64,000 nt of DNA, from contig JADJQY010000002.1 of the NCBI GenBank assembly GCA_016712505.1, forward strand, positions 558,001 through 622,000, given 5' to 3'. This document shows positions 7,537 through 14,964 of this stretch, in pieces (position 1 is the first letter of the stretch; each line of letters opens with the position of its first letter). A program made the position numbers and the translations under genes. The notes under the pieces were generated by a model. The model did not search any database. It was not told the DNA's origin and saw nothing but the letters and a program-made list of their open reading frames with translations. Origin of the DNA: Candidatus Eiseniibacteriota bacterium (GTDB lineage: Bacteria > Eisenbacteria > RBG-16-71-46 > CAIMUX01).

Positions 7537-10383
7537 TCAGAACTCCATCCCGACGCCGAGACGGAAGTGTCGCGGTTCGGCTCGTTGCGAGGGGTCACTG
7601 TACCGATCGACCGTGATGGCGTCGGTGCGACCGACCAGGCTTCCTTCTCCGGGTACGTAGCGCCCGCCGGTTGCCGGGTCGACCACCAGGTAGTGGCGGT
7701 GGTTGAAGAGATTCCATCCTTGCAGGGTCAGCTCGAGGTGGCGCCCGTTGATGTCATACCCCTTGCGCAGGGTTCCGTTCAGCAGCCCCTCGTGCGGGCC
7801 GTTCTTCGAGTAATCGGCTCCGGTCTGGTTCCCGAAGATGTCGGTCGGCGTGTAGGTGCGTCCCGACTGGTACTGATAGAACAGATTCAGCCCGAGATCC
7901 TGGGGGAGCGACCGGCCGAAGAGCTTCGCCTCCCGATCTCCCGCTGCGATCCGGTAGTCCCACCAGATGGAGAGTTTGTGCGGCCGGTTCCACCACATGT
8001 ACTCCTCGTCCAGGCTGGTCTCCCGCGCGTCGCCTCCGAGTCCCTGGACCAGCTTCAACTTGTTCGGATCCGAGCTCTTTCCCTTCACCACGGAGTAGGT
8101 GTAGCCGACTGACCAGGCGGTGCGGCCGGAGCGGCGCCGCTTGAGCTCCAGTTCGACCCCGCGCGAACGGGCGTAGTCGAGGTTCCGGTAGACGAAGAAG
8201 TTGCTCCGGCTGGTGGTCCGATCCTGGAGGATGATCGTGGTCGAGGTCGGGTAGTCGTAGATGTCCTTGTAGAAGACCGTCGTCTTCACCGCCATGTCCG
8301 AGCGGAACTGATGTCCGGCGCCGAGCTCGTACTGCACCGAAACTTCCGGGTTGAGGTTCGGATTTCCGATGTTGGGGAACTCTTCCGAGGAGAGTGAACT
8401 CGTCTTGGAGTAGACGTAGTAGTACGGCGGGCGCTGGGTGAAGTGGCCGTAGTTGAAGAAGAGGTGATCGCGCTCGGTGATCGGGTGGGAGACGAGGATG
8501 CGGGGGGAGAAGTGCCCCTTGAACCGACGCCCGAACAGCCCGTGGGTGTCGTCCATCCACTCGCGCTTCGTTCCCTCATTGAAGGCGGGGCGATCGAGCT
8601 TCTCGAACAGCCGTTCCACCTGCTTGCCCGGGAACCAGTAATCATAGCGCAACCCGTATCCGACCAGGAGATCTTCGTAGGCCACGCGATCCTGGGCGTA
8701 GAAAGCGCCGGTCGTGGGGAAGACATGGAAGAGATCGAACTCGTCCCCGAGCGGCGCACTCTGCGGATCGATCGAGCGGGCGTCGAGCGAGAGATAGAGG
8801 ACATCCTCGTACTGCCCGCGCGCGCCCCACTGCACGTCGTGGTGCAGGGTCTTCAGTTGCCAGTTCCAGTCCACCGCCAGGGTCCGGGTGGCGCGGGTGC
8901 GGAAGGAACTGGCCAGCCGCTCGCCGACGAAGTAACTCGGGGTGAGGATCTCCTCCTCGAAGGCTCCGACCGGAATCTCGTCCCAGAGCTTGCCATCAAC
9001 GCTGTTGTGCCGGGAGGAGAAGAAGCGGGTCGCCTTCAGCGTGTGGAAAAGGTTTGAGCGTGCGGTGTGGGTCCAGCTGAATACGAACGAGTTCTGGTCA
9101 TGGGTCACCGTGGTGTAGCGCTGCAGGCTCCGGGACCAGGACCACGGATAGTTGATCCGGTTGCGGTTCACCTCCGCGATGTCGCTGTCGTTGAATCCTT
9201 GGTCGATGCTCAACGTCTTGGTCGCGGAGACGACGAACTTGTGGTTGGTCGATGCCTTCCAGGCCGATTTCAACAGGAAGCGCCAGTCGTTGGCCGCCGC
9301 CGGGGTGAAGAACCGCCCATACTCGAAGCTGCGCCCCAGGATCCGGTCCTGGTAGTTCGACTGCAGGTGGTAGTCGCCCTTCAGATCGCGAACCGAGGGG
9401 AGATAGCCATCGGTGAGATCGGCGGCCATGTTCATGAAGAAGGTCGGCCGCTGCTGCGTCTCGCCGCCGATCGGCCGGAGCAGCCGGTCGAAGAGGGGGA
9501 GCGGTCCGCCGATCTGGAAGTCGATCAAGCGGGTGTTCCAGTCGGTGATCAGGTCGTCGGTTTGGACCCCGATGTACCCTTCATACTGCTGGCCACCTTC
9601 CTTGATTCGCGCCTCCACGATTCCGGAAAGGGCCTGGCCGTACTTCGCGTCGAATCCTCCGGTGATGATGTTGACCTCGGCCACCGACCGGGCGCTGACG
9701 TTCTTTCCTTCGGAGTCGCCGGAGAGCACGTCGCGCATCTGCACGCCATCGACGATGAAGAGGGTCTCTTCCGCGCGACCACCGCGAATGTGAATCTGAC
9801 CGTTGTCGCGGGTTACCCCCGGCTGCTGCTCGACCACGCTGTCGAGCGTCGGCTGGATGGTCAGGTTCTTCAGTTCGTCGCTATTGAATGAACGCGAGGT
9901 GTTCGCGCGCTCGACCTCGACCAACGGCCGCTCGGCCGTGATCACGACCTCCTTCTCCTTCTTGGCCACCGTGGGCGAGAGGGTGAAGGCAACCGTGGCC
10001 TCGCCGGTCTCCGGGACGGCCAGGTCCGACTTGGCCGTTTCGTAACCGAGGTACGACGCCTGCAGGGTGTGTGTGCCCGCGGGCACGTTCAGAATGGTGA
10101 AGCTGCCATCCTCGCCGGTGATCGCGCCCAGCGCGGTCCCGGTCACCATCACGTTGGTGAAGGCGAGCGCCTTGCCGGTTGCCTTGTCGATGACGCGGCC
10201 CTTTACCGTCCCCGACCAGGCGGGCGCAAAGGAGAGCGCCACCAGGGCAAGTCCGGCGAGCGCGCGGCCGATCGTGGTCCACAGGGACGGCAAGCCGCGG
10301 CCACGGGAGGAAACGTCGCCGCCCACGGCGTCGCGAGGGGATGCCAGTTCGGGCGCATCCGACCGATCGAGTCGAGCCATCAT
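7537..10383 (-). CDS. TonB-dependent outer-membrane receptor with N-terminal carboxypeptidase-regulatory-like domain
   Basis: About 948 aa from the ATG at 10383 (a second ATG at 10422 is preceded by GGAG and is equally possible). After a signal peptide comes a CarboxypepD_reg-like domain (VKGRVIDKATGKALAFTNV to LQASYLGYETA), then a plug domain (TLDSVVEQQPGV, IHIRGGRAEETLFIVDGVQ, DAKYGQALSGIVEA) and a long barrel (YYYVYSKTSSL, LNPEVSVQYELGAGHQF, FLVYRNLDYARSRGVELEL-type strands) ending in an aromatic F, as outer-membrane barrels do. First gene of the surface operon. The substrate cannot be read from sequence; such SusC/OmpA-like receptors in FCB bacteria import glycans, peptides or siderophores. 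Confidence 0.88.
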   Translation of the reverse strand: MMARLDRSDAPELASPRDAVGGDVSSRGRGLPSLWTTIGRALAGLALVALSFAPAWSGTVKGRVIDKATGKALAFTNVMVTGTALGAITGEDGSFTILNVPAGTHTLQASYLGYETAKSDLAVPETGEATVAFTLSPTVAKKEKEVVITAERPLVEVERANTSRSFNSDELKNLTIQPTLDSVVEQQPGVTRDNGQIHIRGGRAEETLFIVDGVQMRDVLSGDSEGKNVSARSVAEVNIITGGFDAKYGQALSGIVEARIKEGGQQYEGYIGVQTDDLITDWNTRLIDFQIGGPLPLFDRLLRPIGGETQQRPTFFMNMAADLTDGYLPSVRDLKGDYHLQSNYQDRILGRSFEYGRFFTPAAANDWRFLLKSAWKASTNHKFVVSATKTLSIDQGFNDSDIAEVNRNRINYPWSWSRSLQRYTTVTHDQNSFVFSWTHTARSNLFHTLKATRFFSSRHNSVDGKLWDEIPVGAFEEEILTPSYFVGERLASSFRTRATRTLAVDWNWQLKTLHHDVQWGARGQYEDVLYLSLDARSIDPQSAPLGDEFDLFHVFPTTGAFYAQDRVAYEDLLVGYGLRYDYWFPGKQVERLFEKLDRPAFNEGTKREWMDDTHGLFGRRFKGHFSPRILVSHPITERDHLFFNYGHFTQRPPYYYVYSKTSSLSSEEFPNIGNPNLNPEVSVQYELGAGHQFRSDMAVKTTVFYKDIYDYPTSTTIILQDRTTSRSNFFVYRNLDYARSRGVELELKRRRSGRTAWSVGYTYSVVKGKSSDPNKLKLVQGLGGDARETSLDEEYMWWNRPHKLSIWWDYRIAAGDREAKLFGRSLPQDLGLNLFYQYQSGRTYTPTDIFGNQTGADYSKNGPHEGLLNGTLRKGYDINGRHLELTLQGWNLFNHRHYLVVDPATGGRYVPGEGSLVGRTDAITVDRYSDPSQRAEPRHFRLGVGMEF

Positions 10384-10771
10384 GAGTTCATTCCCGGTGA
10401 AGAGGTCGAAGGCTGGACTCATCGCGCTCCGCCGGGCGGATCGGGCGACCGGGACTCGCCGACCAGGGTTCGGTGGAACGCCCGGCGTCGCGATCCTTCG
10501 CGCGCTCCCGGCACGCCGCAACCTCGCGGTCCTCCGGCCGAGACCAGATCGGAACCGAGGCGACGGGCGCCGAACGAGACGAATCGTCCTTAGGTCGCGT
10601 GAGGAACGGAGCTCCCACAACGCCCCCCGGACCGCGACCGGGGGAACCTAGCAATCGGTCCCACAGGGGTCAACTCGCAAGTCGCAGGGGCAGAATCGAA
10701 ACCGGTCCCTTGCCTCAGAAAGCCGAAGAAGTCGGTCGCCGGTCGCCCGTTGGCTCGACGCGGCGCCGGGG
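10384..10771. other. Intergenic region between deoC and the TonB-receptor operon
   Basis: About 390 bp downstream of deoC and upstream of the receptor gene. It holds the operon promoter at 10645-10673 and a GC-rich leader of roughly 215-255 nt. I see no convincing small gene in either strand; the open frames here are short, Arg/Pro-rich and without SD sequences. Confidence 0.6.
10645..10673 (-). promoter_or_regulatory. Promoter of the TonB receptor / PorV operon
   Basis: Minus strand: TTGACC (10673-10668), 17-nt spacer, TAGGTT (10650-10645) preceded by an extended -10 TGC. Transcription would start near 10638. Confidence 0.6.
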
Positions 10772-11770
10772 TCAGTAGCGTCCGGTGCTGTCCCCGCCGC
10801 CCGCGGCGATCTTGACCGAGGCGCTGGCCCCGATTCGAGTGGCCCCGGCCTCGACCATCGCGCGGGCCAGGGCCGCATCGCGGATGCCGCCCGCCGCCTT
10901 GACTCCCATCGCCGGCCCGACGGTTTCGCGCATCAGCCGGACATCCTCGAGCGTGGCGCCGGCCGAGGCGAATCCGGTCGAGGTCTTGACGAAGTCGGCC
11001 CGCTCTTCCTTGGCGATCGCGCAGGCGGCGATCTTCTCCTCCCGGGTCAGGAACGACGTCTCGAGGATCACCTTGGTGATCACCCCGGCCCGGGTGGCCC
11101 GGACCACCGCGCCGATATGCTCCCGCACGGTTCGGAGGTCGCCGTCCTTCAGCGCTCCGATCGGGATCACCATGTCCACCTCGCGCGCTCCTTGCGCCAC
11201 GGCGACCCGAGTCTCGTACGCTTTGACCTCCGCCCGATTGGCGCCGTGGGGAAAGCCGATCACCGTGCAGACCTTCGCCCGACTCCCCTCGAGCGCGCGA
11301 GCCGCGACCGGAACCCACATCGGCTGCACGCACACGCTGGCGAAGCCGTGACAGTGGGCCTCCTCACAGAGCGCGAGAATCTCGCGGCGCGTGGCATCCG
11401 GACGGAGGAGGGTGTGATCGAGCATCGCCGCGACCCGCGCGTCGACCGCTCCGATCCCCGGGCCGCAGCCCAGGCGCGCGATCCCCAGCTCCTCGATCAG
11501 GCGCTGACGATCGGGACAGTCGCGCAGGCAGGCTCCGGAATCGGGGCAGCCGGCGCAGCGGAACGATGGCGTGGCGCCGCACCCGCCGCCGCAGCTCGAT
11601 CCCGCGCCGCACGAGCAGGTAGCGGGTCTCGCTCCGCCGCAGGTGCAACCCGCGGGCGGTGGGGGACTCGTCGCCGCGGAGGAGCCGGGCGAGGAGGCAC
11701 GATCCAATCGTCGCGTCACCTCCTCCACGATCTGTTGCACCCAGCTTTCCGGCAGCGGGGCATGACTCAC
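10772..11770 (-). CDS. deoC: Deoxyribose-phosphate aldolase with encapsulation-peptide-like helix and Cys-rich insert
   Basis: Class-I aldolase cleaving 2-deoxyribose-5-phosphate to acetaldehyde and glyceraldehyde-3-phosphate. 332 aa from a GTG at 11770 that follows GGAGGAG by 5 nt; a GTG at 11821 overlapping the rpiB stop (GTGA) is an alternative. The catalytic domain (about 105-330) has the Schiff-base Lys in ITKVILETSF, the second active-site Lys in FVKTSTGF, and GVKAAGGIRD. Unusual is the N-terminal 100 aa: an amphipathic helix at 8-25 (ESWVQQIVEEVTRRLDRA), a Ser/Pro linker, then 11 cysteines between 42 and 102, including a C-x2-C-x5-C-x3-CP motif. Normal DeoC proteins (220-260 aa) lack this. 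The helix plus linker is what microcompartment encapsulation peptides look like; the Cys block could bind metal or an Fe-S cluster. Last gene of the dus-cdd-rpiB-deoC operon. Confidence 0.92.
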   Translation of the reverse strand: MSHAPLPESWVQQIVEEVTRRLDRASSPGSSAATSPPPPAGCTCGGARPATCSCGAGSSCGGGCGATPSFRCAGCPDSGACLRDCPDRQRLIEELGIARLGCGPGIGAVDARVAAMLDHTLLRPDATRREILALCEEAHCHGFASVCVQPMWVPVAARALEGSRAKVCTVIGFPHGANRAEVKAYETRVAVAQGAREVDMVIPIGALKDGDLRTVREHIGAVVRATRAGVITKVILETSFLTREEKIAACAIAKEERADFVKTSTGFASAGATLEDVRLMRETVGPAMGVKAAGGIRDAALARAMVEAGATRIGASASVKIAAGGGDSTGRY

Positions 11771-11817
11771 GGCGTCTCCTCCAGATTGGGGTTTCGGGTC
11801 ATGGCGCATCGGGTGGG

Positions 11818-12294
11818 TCACCGCGACCGGTCGAGCGCGCGGATCTTCGCCACCCGCGTCTCGTGCCGTCCCCCCTCGAAGCTGGTGCGCAGCCAGGCCT
11901 TCATCAGGCGCCGGGCTTCGCCCGGGTGCAGCACGCGTGAGCCGAGCACCAGCACATTGGCGTCATTGTGGGCGCGGCTGTTCACCGCGGTGTAGAGGTC
12001 GTGGCACAAGGCGGCGCGGATCCCGGCCAGACGATTGAGGGTCATGGTCGACCCGATGCCGGCCGCGTCGATCATGATCCCCAGTTCGGCCCGTCCCTCC
12101 TGGAGCGCGCGACCGACCGCCACCGCGATGTCCGGGTAGTCGACTGCCGCGACCGAGTGGCAGCCGCAGTCGAGGGTGGCAATCCCGAGGTCAGCCAGCT
12201 CTTCCCGAAGGTTCTCCTTCAGGGCGTAGCCGCCGTGGTCGGATCCGATTGCCACTCGTTGGCGGATCGGTTCCGGACGGTTCCAGGTCATCAT
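11818..12294 (-). CDS. rpiB: RpiB/LacAB-family sugar-phosphate isomerase (non-canonical active site)
   Basis: 158 aa; interconverts ribose-5-P and ribulose-5-P, or a related aldose/ketose phosphate. The ATG at 12294 overlaps the cdd stop (ATGA). The N-terminus has VAIGSDHGGYALK, and the C-terminal half has SRAHNDANVLVLGSR, both family signatures. The catalytic Cys of E. coli RpiB lies in ICGTGIG; here the loop reads MIDAAGIG, with Asp76 at the Cys position, and the position of the alternative catalytic Glu of mycobacterial RpiB is Ser. The protein thus belongs to a subgroup with an Asp in that loop. Substrate specificity may differ from plain ribose-5-P. Neighbouring deoC supports pentose-phosphate catabolism. 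Confidence 0.88.
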   Translation of the reverse strand: MMTWNRPEPIRQRVAIGSDHGGYALKENLREELADLGIATLDCGCHSVAAVDYPDIAVAVGRALQEGRAELGIMIDAAGIGSTMTLNRLAGIRAALCHDLYTAVNSRAHNDANVLVLGSRVLHPGEARRLMKAWLRTSFEGGRHETRVAKIRALDRSR

Positions 12295-12770
12295 GCCGTA
12301 CCCCGCTTCGTGGCGCTCCGCCGGCCGCGCGAAGCTCCGGCCAGCGAACTTCGGCGGTGCGTGCTCGAGGCAGGCTCCGCGAGCGCGCTCGGGCCGAAGG
12401 CACCAGGCAACAGCGCGCGGACCGAAGACCGCTCCGGCACCCGTCCCGGCCCGGTCCACTCCAGGTTGAGGTCCGGGGCAAACTCGAAGAGCACCTGGAG
12501 GCAGGCGCCACAGGGGGGACCCGATGGGCCACGCGCTGCGGCGGTGCGCAGCAGGGTCCATCCCGACACACGCTGCATTCGTGCCTCGTACACCACCATC
12601 CGCTCGGCGCAGGCGCTCGGCGCGGCACCTGCCACCTCCGGCGCGGCGATGACCCGGCCCGAGCGGGAGATCAGGATCGCGGCCCGGGGACGCGCGGGGG
12701 CGGTTCGGCGGGCGCGGGCCAGCGTCGCGGTCAGGAGCGCGACAGGTTCGGGGTGAAGGGCGCGGGTCAA
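12291..12770 (-). CDS. cdd: Cytidine deaminase
   Basis: 159 aa homologue of tetrameric zinc cytidine deaminases (cytidine or deoxycytidine to uridine or deoxyuridine plus ammonia). The zinc and catalytic motifs are visible: SACAER (Cys ligand plus catalytic Glu) and PCGACLQVL (two Cys ligands), followed by the family's LEWTG and SVRALLPGAFGP. The start is a TTG at 12770 overlapping the dus stop as TTGA, with GGAGG 8-9 nt upstream; the much longer frame reaching back to 13268 only shadows dus. Its product feeds deoxyuridine to phosphorolysis, whose deoxyribose-phosphate would go to DeoC two genes downstream. Confidence 0.9.
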   Translation of the reverse strand: MTRALHPEPVALLTATLARARRTAPARPRAAILISRSGRVIAAPEVAGAAPSACAERMVVYEARMQRVSGWTLLRTAAARGPSGPPCGACLQVLFEFAPDLNLEWTGPGRVPERSSVRALLPGAFGPSALAEPASSTHRRSSLAGASRGRRSATKRGTA

Positions 12771-13825
12771 GAGACCGCCTCCGGAACCTCGACCGCGGGG
12801 GTCGGCTCGAACGTCGGCTGGACTGCGGCGGCGCGCCATTCTTCCTCCGGCCGCCTCCGCCTCCACTCGAGGAACTGCTCGATCTTCTCCACCACGCCGC
12901 GCCGCGTCTCCTCGGCCATCAGGGCTGCGCGGAGATGACTCACGTTCGGCGCGCCCCGCAGATACCCGGAGAGGTGTTTCCGCATCTCGCGCACCGCGCG
13001 TGGCTCGTCCTTTCGCGCCAGCTCCTCGTCGAGCAGGCCCAGGTAGACCTCGATCCGCGCCTCGAGGCTGGGCGGTCCCGGATCGACGCCGGTCTGGAGC
13101 AGGGCCCGCGCGCGCTGGAAGATCCAGGGATTGCCGATCGCCGCGCGACCGATCATCACCGCGTCGCAGCCGGTCTGCGCGAACATGCGCGCCACATCGG
13201 CCGGTTCCTTGACGTCGCCGTTGCCGATCACCGGGATCGAGACCGCGCGCTTGACCTTGCCGATCCACTCCCAGGCGGCCTCGCCCTTGAACATCTGGCT
13301 CCGGGTCCGGGCGTGCAGGGTCAACGCCTTGACCCCCAGATCCTCCAGTCGACGGGCGAGGTCGACGATGATGATGCTCTTCTCGTCCCAGCCGAGGCGG
13401 GTCTTCACCGTGACCGGCAAGGGACTCGCCTCGACCACCGAGCGGGTGAGGGAGAGGAGCAGCTCCGGCTCGCGCAGCAGCCCCGAACCCGCGCCGCTCT
13501 TGCAGGCGATCTTCTTCACCGGACAGCCAAAGTTGATGTCGATCAGATCCGGGCCCTGGGAGACCGCGAGGTGTGTTGCCTCGACCAGGGCGGCGTGCCG
13601 GTTGCCGTAGAGCTGGATCCCGACCGGGTGCTCGTCCTCGGCCAGCACGATCTTCGCCTGGGTGCGCGCCGCCTCACGGATCAGCCCCTCGCTGCTCACG
13701 AACTCGGTGTAGACCAGATCGGCCCCGAAGCGGCGACAGAGGCGCCGGAACGGCTGCTCCGACACATCTTCCATCGGCGCGAGAAAGATGCCCCGCTCGA
13801 TCCTCATGGTCCCGACTTCAAACAT
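12767..13825 (-). CDS. dus: tRNA-dihydrouridine synthase
   Basis: 352 aa FMN enzyme reducing uridines in tRNA to dihydrouridine. A TIM barrel starts with IFLAPMEDVSEQPFRRL, and the signatures DINFGCPVKKI, KSGAGSGLL, VKTRLGW, LTLHARTRSQMF, IGNGDV and GCDAVMIGRAAIGNPWIF are all present, with the active-site Cys in NFGCP. The C-terminal helical domain follows. An AGGAGA lies 12 nt before the ATG at 13825. First gene of a four-gene operon whose later members are nucleoside and sugar-phosphate enzymes; operons starting with dusB are common, but this combination is less so. Confidence 0.93.
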   Translation of the reverse strand: MFEVGTMRIERGIFLAPMEDVSEQPFRRLCRRFGADLVYTEFVSSEGLIREAARTQAKIVLAEDEHPVGIQLYGNRHAALVEATHLAVSQGPDLIDINFGCPVKKIACKSGAGSGLLREPELLLSLTRSVVEASPLPVTVKTRLGWDEKSIIIVDLARRLEDLGVKALTLHARTRSQMFKGEAAWEWIGKVKRAVSIPVIGNGDVKEPADVARMFAQTGCDAVMIGRAAIGNPWIFQRARALLQTGVDPGPPSLEARIEVYLGLLDEELARKDEPRAVREMRKHLSGYLRGAPNVSHLRAALMAEETRRGVVEKIEQFLEWRRRRPEEEWRAAAVQPTFEPTPAVEVPEAVS

Positions 13826-13887
13826 CCGCGCTCGCTTATCTCCTGGTGGTCGGATCGTCCGCTGACCGCTTCTGGCGGCGGTTGCGA

Positions 13888-13910
13888 CTTCGGCCCCACG
13901 CGGGCCGAAG
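13888..13910 (-). promoter_or_regulatory. 5'-terminal stem-loop of the dus-cdd-rpiB-deoC transcript
   Basis: Perfect 9-bp stem (13888-13896 with 13902-13910) and 5-nt loop. From the promoter position the transcript should begin within or at the edge of this stem, so it may stabilise the mRNA 5' end. Confidence 0.5.
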
Positions 13911-13914
13911 AGGG

Positions 13915-13944
13915 AGTCTACGAACCGGTTCGACAGGGTGTCAA
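13915..13944 (-). promoter_or_regulatory. Promoter of the dus-cdd-rpiB-deoC operon
   Basis: Minus strand: TTGACA (13944-13939), 18-nt spacer, TAGACT (13920-13915). A perfect -35 and good -10; start near 13908, leader about 83 nt. On the other strand a TAGGCT with TGC extension (13982-13987) probably serves the divergent DUF455 gene. Confidence 0.7.
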
Positions 13945-14019
13945 CGCGGGGGGGAGGTTTCGCGTCGTGCGCTCCGCCTGCTAGGCTGCGAGGCCGAACC
14001 CCCGAGGAGGCGTAGTCGC

Positions 14020-14862
14020 GTGCTGGAGCGTTCGATCCGAGACGAGATCCATGGGCTCTTGCTCGAGCCGGACCTGGAGCGGAAGCTCGCCTGGGCCGAA
14101 GCGCTCACCGCCCAGGCACAGGCGATCGGAGACGCCGCCGCCGGACCGTCGGACCCCACGCCACTTCGCCAGATTTCTCCCTCGCGCCCGGCGGACTTCG
14201 TCGTGCTGCCGCCCCACGCGGTACCCGAACGCGGCACGCTCCACACGCCGGAAGGTCGCTACCGCCTGATGCACGCGGTCTGTAACATCGAGTTCTCGGC
14301 CATCGAGCTCGCGCTGGTCACCGCGGCCGACCACCCCGCGCAGCCCGCGGCCTTCCACCGCGACTGGTTCCGCGTGGCCGGCGAGGAGGTCCGTCACGCC
14401 CGGCTCGTCATGGGTCGGCTGGAAGCGCTCGGCGGCCGGTTCGGGAGCGAACCGATCCACCTTGGACTCTGGGAGTCGGCCGCGCCCTATGGCGCCCTGG
14501 AGGAGCGCCTCGCCGTGGTCCCGCGGATCCTGGAGGCGCGCGGGCTCGACGTCTCGGCCCGGCTCCGTACCACGCTTCGCGCCGCGGGCGATCCCGAGAG
14601 CGCCGACCTGCTCGAGCTGATCTACCGGGACGAGATCGGCCATGTCGGGACCGGGTCGACCTGGTTTCGGGCCGCCTGTGCCGACCAAGGAGTCGAGCCG
14701 GAGGCCCGGTTCCTCGAGCTATATGCTCGATTTCGGGCCGAACGCGGGGGGCGCCCCGCACCCCTCGATCGCGAAGGACGGCTCCGCGCCGGCTTCAGTG
14801 AGCGGGAGCTCCAAGCACTCGCGCCTCCGCCGGGGGGAAAGCTCACCTTGTCGGGAGAATAA
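14020..14862 (+). CDS. DUF455 family ferritin-like protein
   Basis: 280 aa from a GTG at 14020, preceded by GAGGAGG at a 9-nt distance. It has the ferritin-like four-helix pattern with probable di-iron ligands: NIEFSAIELAL, then AGEEVRHARLVM, then YRDEIGHVGTG. DUF455 proteins are distantly related to MiaE-type tRNA hydroxylases but have no firmly assigned reaction. It lies divergent from the tRNA-modifying dus gene, which is suggestive only. The long open frame upstream of 14020 is a shadow of dus. Confidence 0.85.
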   Translation: MLERSIRDEIHGLLLEPDLERKLAWAEALTAQAQAIGDAAAGPSDPTPLRQISPSRPADFVVLPPHAVPERGTLHTPEGRYRLMHAVCNIEFSAIELALVTAADHPAQPAAFHRDWFRVAGEEVRHARLVMGRLEALGGRFGSEPIHLGLWESAAPYGALEERLAVVPRILEARGLDVSARLRTTLRAAGDPESADLLELIYRDEIGHVGTGSTWFRAACADQGVEPEARFLELYARFRAERGGRPAPLDREGRLRAGFSERELQALAPPPGGKLTLSGE

Positions 14863-14873
14863 GTACCGCTCGC

Positions 14874-14901
14874 TTGATCTTCGATCCGCCGCGCCTATGA
14901 T
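14874..14901 (+). promoter_or_regulatory. Promoter of the RND efflux operon
   Basis: TTGATC (14874-14879), 16-nt spacer, TATGAT (14896-14901), ending 63 nt before the tolC-like start. Confidence 0.65.
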
Positions 14902-14964
14902 CCCCGGGATTCCGGCGCCGCCGTGGCGATCGCAGGGCGCCGAGCGAAAGGTGAGAGATTCCCG

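Noticed and set aside
12771..13268. Extended start for cytidine deaminase
   Set aside because: The extra 166 residues lie inside dus in another frame; the TTG at 12770 with GGAGG gives a normal-length enzyme.
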